Below the pieces are notes generated by a model that saw only the letters and a list, made by a program, of their open reading frames with translations, had not been told where the DNA came from and made no database searches. The position numbers and the translations under genes are program-made. 64,000 bases of DNA from Mycobacterium yunnanensis (GTDB taxonomy: Bacteria > Actinomycetota > Actinomycetes > Mycobacteriales > Mycobacteriaceae): positions 62,001 to 126,000 of the forward strand of contig NZ_JACKVK010000015.1 in NCBI RefSeq assembly GCF_025823185.1, given 5' to 3'. Positions 44,004-52,471 of the stretch are shown here, piece by piece; position 1 is the stretch's first letter; each line of letters opens with the position of its first letter.

Positions 44004-45586
44004 TGGTAGAGCTCCGCAAGAGCCAGGCTCGTAGGGGTGGCCACGTCGTGCGCCGCCTCCACACCCTTGAGCCACGGCTGGGCCACCATGAAGTCGGACA
44101 CGTCCACGAGATTGCGCCAACAACCCGTAGCGATCGCCGCGTCGGCGGCCTTCGAGAAGGCCTCGAGGTCACCGGTTCTGCGGCCCTGGGCGATGAGGTC
44201 AGTCGCCTGTGGCGAGGAGCACTTGAAGAAGTTCACTCCACCGTCGGGATCGAAGTTGATGTGTTCCCAGAGGTACGGGGTTGGGGCGTCGGGGAATCCG
44301 AGGTTGACGAGAATGTCCGGAGCTCCCGCGGGATCGTTCACCCAGCCGAAGATCTGCGACGCCGGGAAACCGGTGACCGTCGCGGTCAATCCCGACGCTG
44401 CCAGTTGGGTGACCAAGAGGTTGGCGACCTGTTGGTTGTCCGGAGACGACGAGTCAAAGCCGATCGTCACCGCCCGTTGAGAGGCCGGGAGGGCCGCGAC
44501 GGCCGTCGTCAGCTTCGCGGGGTCGTGCGCAATGTTCTGCACGGCGTACCGTGGATCGCTGATGTTGGCCGGATAGGCTTGCTTGGCGGCGGTGCCGCGG
44601 CCGAAGTACGCGTTCGCGACGAGGGCATCGACGTCGACCGCCTGCAGGAGGGCCTGTCGCACTTGCACATTGGACATGACGAACGTCTTGGGATTGACGT
44701 ACATGTAATCCGACACCGCGGTCGGCAATACGAAGGTCGAGAACTTGGCATTGGAGGTGTAGGAGCTGACCGCCGAGGACGGGATGTCGTGCAGGATCGC
44801 CGCGACGGAACCGCTGTCGAGCTGCAACTGCTGAGCCGACGTGTCGCTCACCACGGGGATGTCGACGGTTGAGTAGAAGGGCTTCTTGCCCCAGTAGCCG
44901 GGAAATGACCTCAACTGATAACGATCACCGACCTTCGCCTCGCTGAGAGTGAAAGGGCCGGTACCGATGTCATGGGTAGTCAGGTACGTCTGTGCATGGT
45001 CCGATCCGGCGTTGGCGGCCAGTGCTGTCGGGCTGAGCATCTTTGGACCGTAGGGCGAGGCCAGTTGGTAGAGGAAGGTCGAGTCGGGTGACTTCAGCGT
45101 CACGGTGACGGCGTGATCGCCGTGCTCCACGACGGAGGCGACGTCGTCGACCATGTAAGCGGTGCCTTGGTCGACCGCCGCGCGCCGATCGAATGAGGCC
45201 TTGACCGCCGACGCAACGAACGGGGTGCCGTCGTGGAACGACACCCCCTTACGCAGCTCGAAGGTAAACGTGGTGTTGTCCGCAGACGCCGTCCACGTTG
45301 TGGCAAGACCGGGGACGAGTGTGGGGGTGGCCGTTCCGCGGGCGAAGCCAAGCAAGCCCTCGTACACATTGGTCGTCAGCAACAGGCCCTGGGTGCCGTA
45401 GAACACATCGGGGTCCGGCGGTTGACCGGGGTCTTGAAGAAACGAAAGCTTCAGCACGCGATCGGTGGGCGCGGCATTGGGTGTCGTGGAATCACCACCG
45501 CTGCAGGCCGAGACGATCATGGCGAACGCAAGAGCCATTGCCGCTGCAGTCTTGACGGCGTTGCGGCGAGGATGCGAAATGGGCAC
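44000..45586 (-). CDS. Family-5 ABC substrate-binding lipoprotein
   Basis: A 528-residue family-5 (oligopeptide/nickel-type) binding protein. A basic N-terminus, hydrophobic segment and lipobox VSAC (Cys28) predict a lipoprotein. The body has LTTNVYEGLLGFARG, the FELRKGVSFHDGTPFVASAVKASFDRR signature, and GTGPFTLSEA. The frame is open to 45829, but AAGGAG ten bases before GTG 45586 and the signal peptide define the start. It is coupled to the GH13 gene, without permease or ATPase genes nearby, and has the perfect LacI operator 39 bases upstream. Confidence 0.87.
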   Translation of the reverse strand: MPISHPRRNAVKTAAAMALAFAMIVSACSGGDSTTPNAAPTDRVLKLSFLQDPGQPPDPDVFYGTQGLLLTTNVYEGLLGFARGTATPTLVPGLATTWTASADNTTFTFELRKGVSFHDGTPFVASAVKASFDRRAAVDQGTAYMVDDVASVVEHGDHAVTVTLKSPDSTFLYQLASPYGPKMLSPTALAANAGSDHAQTYLTTHDIGTGPFTLSEAKVGDRYQLRSFPGYWGKKPFYSTVDIPVVSDTSAQQLQLDSGSVAAILHDIPSSAVSSYTSNAKFSTFVLPTAVSDYMYVNPKTFVMSNVQVRQALLQAVDVDALVANAYFGRGTAAKQAYPANISDPRYAVQNIAHDPAKLTTAVAALPASQRAVTIGFDSSSPDNQQVANLLVTQLAASGLTATVTGFPASQIFGWVNDPAGAPDILVNLGFPDAPTPYLWEHINFDPDGGVNFFKCSSPQATDLIAQGRRTGDLEAFSKAADAAIATGCWRNLVDVSDFMVAQPWLKGVEAAHDVATPTSLALAELYQ

Positions 45587-45624
45587 GGCGTTCGGACTCC
45601 TTCGAGGCGTAGGCGGCCACGTGA

Positions 45625-45640
45625 GGTAAATCGATTTACC
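45625..45640. promoter_or_regulatory. Perfect LacI-type operator of the binding-protein/glucosidase operon
   Basis: GGTAAATCGATTTACC is a perfect 16-base palindrome with the central CG of LacI-family sites. It differs by one base from the site in front of the intact LacI gene 12 kb away. It stands between the start of the binding-protein gene and a truncated LacI paralogue, so it can block both promoters. Confidence 0.8.
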
Positions 45641-45719
45641 GATAATGCGGCCGATCCGTGGACGTGTCAACTCGACGTCGTCGCGCGCACCCAGAGGAGC
45701 GGTAAGTTCTATTTCGGAG

Positions 45720-45965
45720 GTGATGACGATGTGGGACGTTTCGTTGGCTTCCGGCGTCTCACCGGCGATGGTTTTGAACACCTTTGACGGACGCTCCGGC
45801 CGCCTGCGGGGGACGCAACGCGACCGCATCCTGTCCGCCAGCCTAAGTTATTTCGGTCCCCACCCGGCCTCACGCCGCGCATGTACCGTCGGCAATCGTG
45901 ACAGCTCCGCCAGTCCCGCCGGTGTGAAATATTCGCCGTTTGCGACGACGGCGTCGCCGCCTTGA
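45720..45965 (+). pseudogene. Truncated LacI paralogue (helix-turn-helix only)
   Basis: GTG 45720 opens a frame MTMWDVSLASGVSPAMVLNTF, then GRSGRLRGTQRDRIL and YFGPHPASRR. Residue by residue it parallels the intact LacI regulator at 33614 through its first 58 or so codons, with substitutions in the recognition helix. After about 45895 similarity ends and the sugar-binding domain is absent. It is probably a decayed second copy, though a short DNA-binding peptide cannot be excluded. Confidence 0.75.
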
Positions 45966-46206
45966 GCACGGGCGCCGCCGAGTGCCACGGGCTCAGCATG
46001 GCCGCCGGCACCGCCAGTCCACCTTCGTTTCGTCATCTGACACAACCTGTTGGTAGCCCGGCGGTGAAAGCGACTGCCAGACATTTCCGACCCTGCGCCG
46101 CGCCGCGGGAAGTCCTGTGTGCCACAGCGCGTGCACCGCGATGGTTCGGTAGGCAGGGCGGCGGTCCGCACCGCGATTCTTCAATCGGTTTCCCGTGCGT
46201 GTCGAT
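45895..46206. other. Gene-poor stretch
   Basis: Past the LacI stub no gene can be supported up to the TIR-protein stop. A minus-strand frame here (VVANGEYFTPAGLAEL) overlaps the stub and is not recognised as a family. Confidence 0.4.
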
Positions 46207-47670
46207 CTAGCGGGAGACTTTGTCGATGATCGCGTTGGCGATCCGGCCGGCGATCCCCACGGGATCGTCTGCGCTGCAGGTGTCCACGTCGACGACGACG
46301 TCGGACACGGCCTCCAACGTGTGGTGGCAACCGGTGGCACCGCCGTCCGCCACCCGACGCGACATCCAGATCTTGGGCGGGGCTCCCCCGAGCGGCGAGA
46401 AGCTCCACGACTGCGTCGACTGCGGTGAGGTGAACGTGACGTCGGTACCCCCGCAACCCTGCCAGCGCGTCGCCTGCTCTTGCACGAACGACGACGCGTC
46501 GGCGGCGGACGTGAAGCGGGCGACGGCCTGGTAGACGCGATGCCGCGGGTCTGGGCCGGCGCTATGCACGGGTTCGCCGCGCACGGCGCCGAGACCAGTC
46601 GCCCCCTCGTACGCGGATCCCTCCAAAGCCCCAAAGGCGCCCTCACAACCCGGGGTGGACAACGTTCCGATGCTGATCCGCGGGCGTTGCTCCTGACCCT
46701 GGTCGGCCAGCAGCGTGGGATCACCGATGATGGAACCCATCTCCTGTGGCGTCAACAGCAGCGCGGACAGGTCGGACGCCGCCGGTGCGCCAGCTGCAGC
46801 CGACGAACTTTCCTGCGATGCGGACCCGGCGGAGCCGCGGCTGGTCGTCAGCAGGACGGCCCCGATGGCGACCGCGACCACGGCGACGGCCGCCCCGACG
46901 ATGATCCAGCGCTTGCTCGTCATCGCTGCCGCGCCTCCCCGTTGGGGAGTGGGAGTCGCCGGCACGGCCGCCGCCTTCGGCACAGCCGGCGGTTCGGGCT
47001 CCGGTGGCGCCGACGCGGGTTCCAGCGATGCCAGCACGTTGTCGATCTCGGTGCGGGTACGGAAGGTCACGTCGTGACGCATCCGTAGCATGCGCATCAG
47101 CTGCGCGATGTCGCTGCGGGCGCTCGGATCGTCCCCGTCCTCGTCGAGACCGGCCTTCAGCTCGACGAGCATCTGCAGCTGCTGCTGAGGCGATATCTCC
47201 TTGTCCGCCATGGCATCACCGAGCCGCATCAGGTAGCCGTACGGGACGGCGGGTTGCTCGGGTAGGGGGTCGGGCAGCGACCGCGGTTGCGCGGTCAGCA
47301 CGTGCACCGCGGTGATCAACTCGACACCGGACTGCGCGGTCGGCGTCTCGTAGTCGACGATCTGAAGCTCGGCCAGCGAATTGACCCGCATGTTGTCGAC
47401 CGGCCCGATGCGCACCGGCAGGATCGGCTTGTTCAGCGCTTGGGCGTACCGCAGCTCGGCTTGGCAGGGCTTGGATCGCAGCCAGTGGTTGGACAGCGCG
47501 ACGACCAGCACGTCGCAGGCCCGGATGCGTTCGCAGATGGTGTTCCACCAGGCGTCCCCACCGCCGAGTTCCTGGTCGATCCAGACGTCTTGGCGGCTGC
47601 GATGCAGCGCTGCCGCCAATTCCGACAGATCGGCGGCGTCCTGCCGCGAGTAGCTGATGAACAACGCCAC
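46207..47670 (-). CDS. TIR-domain membrane protein with PknH-type extracellular sensor domain
   Basis: A 487-residue protein. Residues 1-95 are a TIR domain: ALFISYSRQDAADLSEL, WIDQELGGGDAWWNTI, VLVVALSNHWLRSKPCQAELRYA, with Glu72 at the position of the NADase glutamate. About 140-215 is helical, 220-250 Pro/Ala-rich, and 254-276 one membrane helix (WIIVGAAVAVVAVAIGAVLL). The outer part, 298-487, matches the PknH C-terminal sensor domain: ALLLTPQEMGSIIGDP, an AVARFTSAADASSFVQEQATRWQGCGG block, and four cysteines, with a VSDVVVDVDTCSAD end. AGGAG precedes GTG 47670; the frame is open to 47721. It follows the RyR-like gene by about 110 bases. An inside-TIR, outside-sensor protein. Confidence 0.85.
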   Translation of the reverse strand: MALFISYSRQDAADLSELAAALHRSRQDVWIDQELGGGDAWWNTICERIRACDVLVVALSNHWLRSKPCQAELRYAQALNKPILPVRIGPVDNMRVNSLAELQIVDYETPTAQSGVELITAVHVLTAQPRSLPDPLPEQPAVPYGYLMRLGDAMADKEISPQQQLQMLVELKAGLDEDGDDPSARSDIAQLMRMLRMRHDVTFRTRTEIDNVLASLEPASAPPEPEPPAVPKAAAVPATPTPQRGGAAAMTSKRWIIVGAAVAVVAVAIGAVLLTTSRGSAGSASQESSSAAAGAPAASDLSALLLTPQEMGSIIGDPTLLADQGQEQRPRISIGTLSTPGCEGAFGALEGSAYEGATGLGAVRGEPVHSAGPDPRHRVYQAVARFTSAADASSFVQEQATRWQGCGGTDVTFTSPQSTQSWSFSPLGGAPPKIWMSRRVADGGATGCHHTLEAVSDVVVDVDTCSADDPVGIAGRIANAIIDKVSR

Positions 47671-47780
47671 CGTGCGCTCCTGGGTCCGGGAGTGGGGCGA
47701 CTCTCCGACGTCTGCCGGCACCCGCGATCCGCCACGCTAGCAGTGGTGACGGGCCCGAGCTCCGCAAACCGACGCTGCCG

Positions 47781-50153
47781 TCAAGATTCCGGCTCGCCGC
47801 GTGGGTGCCGCTCGGGTTCCGCGGCGTAGCGGCGGGTGAACTCCGCGGCGCCAACGGGCCACTCCTCGCCGCGGGATCCCCGGACGATCCAGTCGCCCTC
47901 GCGCGCGGTCGTCGGGCCCTCGAGGGTGTCGACGGTTTCGCCGGCCCGCGCGGGCCGCGCCTGCACACCGCCCCGTCGACGCCACCGTCCGTCGCCCAGT
48001 TCGTCGTAGCTGTCGCGGAAGATGTCGTCGCGCACCGACCACACCCGGTCGTCCTGGTCGCGCACCGACCAGTCCCCTGCCGCCGCCGTCATCGTCTGGC
48101 CGCCGTCGGAGGTCCAGGTGAACGCCTCGTCCCGCCGTTCGGCGGTGACGGTGCCGACCCGCGCGAACGACCGCCACAGCGGCCGAGATCGGTACCCCAG
48201 CCGGCGCAGGCTCCACAGCGTGGCCGCCAGGCTGCGCACCGCGTCCTCGACGAATCGCTCGTCGGTCTCCAGGGCGTCCCAGCCGAGGAGCTTGTCGTGC
48301 GTGCGGTGCTCGTCGTCGCGGACGGGCCCGGACCGCCACCCGTGCTGGTGGTAGTAGCGCCGCCAATCCTCGTGTTCGAGGCGGGCCATCTCCAGTGCGG
48401 CGTCGGCGCCAATGCCCATCGCCGCCAATTGTTCGGTGGGAGAACGGCCGTCGACGTCTGCGTTGGTCACCGGGTGCTCGACGGCGTCACCCACGGTGTT
48501 CCAGGTGTGCCCGGCGACCCGTTCCACCATCCACAGGACGTTGCGCACCATGCGTCGGTTGGAGCCGCGGTGAAAGTCCGACAGTTCGGCCCAGGGCACC
48601 GACGTCGAGGTGCGCGGCGCGGCCGGATCGCGGGTGGCGACGTACCGCTCGTGGATGAGCATCGCGGCGCGTTCCCAGACGTCCTGGACGACGTCCTCGC
48701 CGTCCTCGATGCCCAACGCGGGCGAATACGACTGCAACCGGCCCGCCACCTGAATGGCGTCGTCGACCGACGCGGTGTTCACGTCGGGTGCGAACACGGC
48801 GGTCTGCGGAAAGCGGGCGGCCAACCGCGACGCAAGAGCGGCGTCGGTGTTGATCAGGACGACGGCGGTGCCGGTCGGGTCCGTGCCGGCGAGCAGGCGT
48901 TGCAGCGTCGCGACGGTGGGCGCTTGGGCGACCGCGTCGATGACCGGGCCGGCAGCGTCGACGCCGAGTCGGCGCCAGTAGAGCTGGTGGTCGTCGAGGA
49001 ACTGTTCGGCGTCGACGCCGACGAGGGTCAACGTTGGCGGCGGCGCGGAATCCGGCGGGCAGTAGAAGGCCCGCTCGACCGCGTCGCGGGACGCGTGGGC
49101 GCAAATCGCCGACATGAGTTGTGACCCGCCGCAAAGTAATATGCGATCAACGGTGCCCAGTGCCCGGATGCGTTCGACGAGCCGGACGGCGGTGGCCTGG
49201 TACTTGCCCACGACGTCGGCCGCCCATCGCTCGTCGGTGCCGCCGAACTGCTGGGCGCGCCACGCCTCGGCGAGCCAGGGATCGTCGATGCGGACCGTCA
49301 GTGGCACGCGGCGGCGGTGGCCGACGTCGGCCAGCCGGGTGCCTATCCGGTCGAGCCACAGGAGGTTCAGTGCCGGGTCCGCACCCAGCAGGTGCAGTCG
49401 TTCCAGCTTGCACCACAGGCGAAGTGACAACACCGACGCCTCGTCGTCGAAGTCGACGAGGACCACGTGGGCACCGCGCCGGCGGACTTGCTCGATCCGT
49501 GCGTCGTCGACTCCGGTTAGTACCACCAGCGTTTCGCGGCGGTCCAGCGTGCGTGCCACCCGGCTGATGACGGGCAGCGTGTCGTCGCTGAGGCCGACGA
49601 CGGCCGTGACCGAGGTGGCGAGGCCGGAGCGCAGTCGGTCGGTCTGGGTGCGGAACACCCCGGCCACCACACCGATGACGCCGGTGAAGAAGGCCGACAA
49701 AGCAGCCAGGCGCGCGATCTCGAGCCCCACCGGGGTCGGGTAGGGACAGACGTGGCCGCCGAGCGAGTAGTCGCCGGTACCGCCCTTCACCAGCTGCGCG
49801 GTGGCCATCATCGGCGTGAAGAAGGCGGGATGGGTGGCGTCGTGACAGGCCCAGTACGAGCTCAGGCCCAGGACCGCGCTGACGGAGACGAGCAACGCGA
49901 TCAGCGTGAAGGACACCCCCACCAATTGGCGGGTGCCCGACGAACGGGTGATCGCCACGCAGACCGCAACCAGTACCGCCGCCGACAGGGCAATGCTGGC
50001 AATCGATCCCGGCCTGCCAAACCAGCTCAGCCAGAGCGGAAGCCGGTCGAGGAGCTGCGGTCTCACGGCGACCGTGGACAGGTAGACCACCACGACGAGT
50101 CCAACGGATCCCACGATCCAGCGCGTCGCCGGTGGCGGGGCTGTTCGCGACAT
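47781..50153 (-). CDS. Membrane protein with Rossmann-like, RyR-like and PGDYG-like domains
   Basis: A 790-residue protein. The first 165 residues hold about four membrane helices (WIVGSVGLVVVVYLSTVAV, ASIALSAAVLVAVCVAI, FTLIALLVSVSAVLGL, FFTGVIGVVAGV). A TrkA-N/Rossmann-like region follows (TAVVGLSDDTLPVISRVAR, LVVLTGVDDARIEQVRRRGAHVVLVDFDD), then a second one with RILLCGGSQLMSAI. About 585-655 is an RyR-like domain: MARLEHEDWRRYYHQHGWRSGP and HDKLLGWDALETDERFVED. The end has two PGDYG-like units (AGDWSVRDQDDRVWSVRDDIF and EGDWIVRGSRGEEWPV). ATG 50153 is preferred to the longer TTG frame. Transcribed before the TIR gene, same strand. Such domain sets occur in proposed nucleotide-signalled conflict systems. 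Confidence 0.82.
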   Translation of the reverse strand: MSRTAPPPATRWIVGSVGLVVVVYLSTVAVRPQLLDRLPLWLSWFGRPGSIASIALSAAVLVAVCVAITRSSGTRQLVGVSFTLIALLVSVSAVLGLSSYWACHDATHPAFFTPMMATAQLVKGGTGDYSLGGHVCPYPTPVGLEIARLAALSAFFTGVIGVVAGVFRTQTDRLRSGLATSVTAVVGLSDDTLPVISRVARTLDRRETLVVLTGVDDARIEQVRRRGAHVVLVDFDDEASVLSLRLWCKLERLHLLGADPALNLLWLDRIGTRLADVGHRRRVPLTVRIDDPWLAEAWRAQQFGGTDERWAADVVGKYQATAVRLVERIRALGTVDRILLCGGSQLMSAICAHASRDAVERAFYCPPDSAPPPTLTLVGVDAEQFLDDHQLYWRRLGVDAAGPVIDAVAQAPTVATLQRLLAGTDPTGTAVVLINTDAALASRLAARFPQTAVFAPDVNTASVDDAIQVAGRLQSYSPALGIEDGEDVVQDVWERAAMLIHERYVATRDPAAPRTSTSVPWAELSDFHRGSNRRMVRNVLWMVERVAGHTWNTVGDAVEHPVTNADVDGRSPTEQLAAMGIGADAALEMARLEHEDWRRYYHQHGWRSGPVRDDEHRTHDKLLGWDALETDERFVEDAVRSLAATLWSLRRLGYRSRPLWRSFARVGTVTAERRDEAFTWTSDGGQTMTAAAGDWSVRDQDDRVWSVRDDIFRDSYDELGDGRWRRRGGVQARPARAGETVDTLEGPTTAREGDWIVRGSRGEEWPVGAAEFTRRYAAEPERHPRGEPES

Positions 50154-50272
50154 GGATGGCAACCCTACTGGCGCAGAGCCGAACGGGCCGTGACTTCGCT
50201 CCGACGTGGCCGTGAGATCGAGAACGCGTCGAAGACCGGTGACCCGGGCCGCCCGCCGCCTACGATGCTGAC

Positions 50273-51568
50273 GTGTCGGCAACGTCTCCCTCGCGTGCGG
50301 TCGCCGCAATGGTGAGTTGTCTGGTGGTCGCCGCGGCTCTATTCGCACCGACGGCCCGCGCGGCGGGTCCGGCGCAGGCATGCCGACCGGGTGCCGCAAG
50401 CACCGACGTGTTCTCCCGCGTCGGAGAGCAGCTTGCCGACTACCTCAACGCGCACAACGGATCCAACGGGTGGTTGTCGGCCATCGCGGTGGCGGTGGTG
50501 ACTCCGACGGGCACCCAGATCGTCAACTGTGGCGTCACCACGCGCGGCGGGACCGCCGCCGTCGACTCCGCCACCCGCTACGAACTTGGTTCGGAGACCA
50601 AGGTGTTCACCGCCACCGCGCTCGCGCAGCTGGTCGAACGTCACGTCGTCGCCCTCGACGATCCGCTGTCGAGGTACTTCACCGGGACCCTGCCGGCCGC
50701 CGGCTGCCCCAGCGCGCACGGAGCCGAGATCACCCTGCGGATGCTCGCGACGCACGACGCCGGGCTACCCCGGGATCCGAAGAACGCCACCTGGGGTTTG
50801 CGCAATCCGATGGGCCGCGCCGGTTATACACGCGCCGACCTCGACGCATCCTTCGTGCGCGGATTCGCCTCGCCGTGCGCAGCGCTGCAGACTCCGCCGG
50901 GCACGGCGTACTCGTACTCGAATTGGGGATTCGCCCTTCTGGGCACCGCGCTCACCGACGCCTACTTCCGGTCCACGCATCCCGGTCAAGCGGTACCGAA
51001 CGTCCCGGCCTACGGTGACATGATCCAGCAACTCGTCACCGGCCCGCTGCGGCTGCCGTCGACCGCTCTGGAACTCGACGGCCAGCCGGCCACGACCTCC
51101 CAACCCAGCTGCCCCGACGACGTTGCCACGCCGTGCTTTTGGAACAACACCAACGCCTACGCCGGTGGTGGCGGGCTGGTGTCGACCATCGCGGACATGG
51201 CTGCGTTCGTGGAGGCGAACCTGAGCGCGTCCGCGGGCGGCCCGTTGGCGCCGGGGCTGGCGTTGACCCGTCAGCCCGCCGGGTACGGGCCGGCCTGCCT
51301 GCACGCGCCGTCGTCGCCGACCTGTCAAGGTCTCGCCTGGGCGATCTGGCCGCCGGGTCCGCAGCGCCCCAGCCCGGCGTTTCGTACGTGGGAGAAGGAC
51401 GGCGGCACGTGGGGATCGGCGAGCAACACCTGGTTCATGCCCGACGCGTGTTGGGGAATGACGGTGCTGACGAACTCGTCGTCGTCGACACCGGTGCTGT
51501 TGGGTCCAGCGGGTTTCGTATCCGAACTCTTGCGCAGCGTCGGACCCAGCCGATCACTCTGCCGATGA
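50273..51568 (+). CDS. Secreted serine hydrolase (beta-lactamase/DD-peptidase family)
   Basis: A 431-residue exported protein with a signal peptide (about 1-31, cleavage after ARA). It has the penicillin-binding-protein-like motifs SETK (Ser107-Lys110) in LGSETKVFTATALAQL and YSN (215-217) in PPGTAYSYSNWGF, with GGTWG near the end as a third motif. These class C-like serine hydrolases include esterases and D-aminopeptidases. Divergent from the RyR-like gene. Confidence 0.87.
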   Translation: MSATSPSRAVAAMVSCLVVAAALFAPTARAAGPAQACRPGAASTDVFSRVGEQLADYLNAHNGSNGWLSAIAVAVVTPTGTQIVNCGVTTRGGTAAVDSATRYELGSETKVFTATALAQLVERHVVALDDPLSRYFTGTLPAAGCPSAHGAEITLRMLATHDAGLPRDPKNATWGLRNPMGRAGYTRADLDASFVRGFASPCAALQTPPGTAYSYSNWGFALLGTALTDAYFRSTHPGQAVPNVPAYGDMIQQLVTGPLRLPSTALELDGQPATTSQPSCPDDVATPCFWNNTNAYAGGGGLVSTIADMAAFVEANLSASAGGPLAPGLALTRQPAGYGPACLHAPSSPTCQGLAWAIWPPGPQRPSPAFRTWEKDGGTWGSASNTWFMPDACWGMTVLTNSSSSTPVLLGPAGFVSELLRSVGPSRSLCR

Positions 51569-52125
51569 CTCAGGCGAGGTTCGTGCAGTTCAAGCTCAAA
51601 TAGAGGGAGTCGCCCGCTGCGCACTCGAGCCAACAGTCCCCTCGCGGCCACCCGGGTCCGTGTCCGCGACCGGCCGCCCTCAGCGCCCTCGGTCACCGAC
51701 AGGTCGAGTCCGACGCCGCTTCGCCCGCCCCGACGAGCGGCTGCAGGCGACGGGGGCAGATCACCATTGCCGTCAACCGCACCAAGGACGGGGTGGTGTC
51801 GCGCTTCGTCAACAGCGGGCACGCCGCAGGATTGATCGTCACGCAGGGGTGGCCGAGGGCGAGTTCAGCCTGCCGTCGCCCCCACCGGCGAAAATTCTCT
51901 TTGCAATTGTCCGAGAGTCAATCCGAGTGCCCTGCGCCGCTACGCGCCTCGTTCCCGAACGCCAGACAAGCAACTCTCAAGGGATCACTGCCTAAAGCGG
52001 TGCCTCACAGGCTTTTGTGTCGTGGGCCGCCATGGTGCCCGTCGGTCGGACTCGGGGCCGCCTTCGAATACGCCTGGCCGGTGGTCGGCAGGCGGTAGGG
52101 CACGTCATCCGTTGGTGGAGGTGTT
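51569..52125. other. Gene-free region
   Basis: About 555 bases without a supported gene. Short plus-strand frames exist but none shows a recognisable family or coherent codon use. Confidence 0.4.
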
Positions 52126-52323
52126 TTAGATGCGGTCGTGGTCGACGATGTCTTGAGCGGTGTTCTCGTCGAGAACGAATCCGGCTTCGGCGTAGTGCTT
52201 TTGCACCGCGTGGACGGCTTCGGGGTCGGCCACGCTGTCGGGTATGGCCGACACCGCCGAGGGAGTGATTCCCACCGCGGCCACGACGGCGTCCTTGATG
52301 ATCCCCACGATTCCGTCACTCAC
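52126..52323 (-). CDS. Small hypothetical protein
   Basis: A 65-residue frame from GTG 52323: SDGIVGIIKDAVVAAVGITP, then DSVADPEAVHAVQKHYAEAGFVLDENTAQDIVD. Composition is that of a small globular helical protein. Ribosome site is weak (AGG). No family recognised; a gene fragment is possible. Confidence 0.45.
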   Translation of the reverse strand: MSDGIVGIIKDAVVAAVGITPSAVSAIPDSVADPEAVHAVQKHYAEAGFVLDENTAQDIVDHDRI

Positions 52324-52471
52324 CTGGATAAGCCTAAGCGTGGGGCGCGGTGGGTGCGGGATCTCGACGCGGCGCGTCCACAGCTCGTGAGTACTGTCGT
52401 CAGATTCGTAAGTCCGGCGCCTACGAGGATTTCTACCCGGGGAGACCGGGAAGCGCAGGGCGGGGGTTGCG

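Noticed and set aside
45895..46206. Minus-strand frame with VVANGEYFTPAGLAEL as a gene
   Set aside because: It overlaps the LacI stub, has no ribosome site and matches no family I recognise.
46207..50153. Calling the TIR/RyR pair a known named defence system
   Set aside because: Neither protein matches the layout of a named TIR defence system that I know (no SLOG, Argonaute, or STING partner), so only a candidate pair is proposed.
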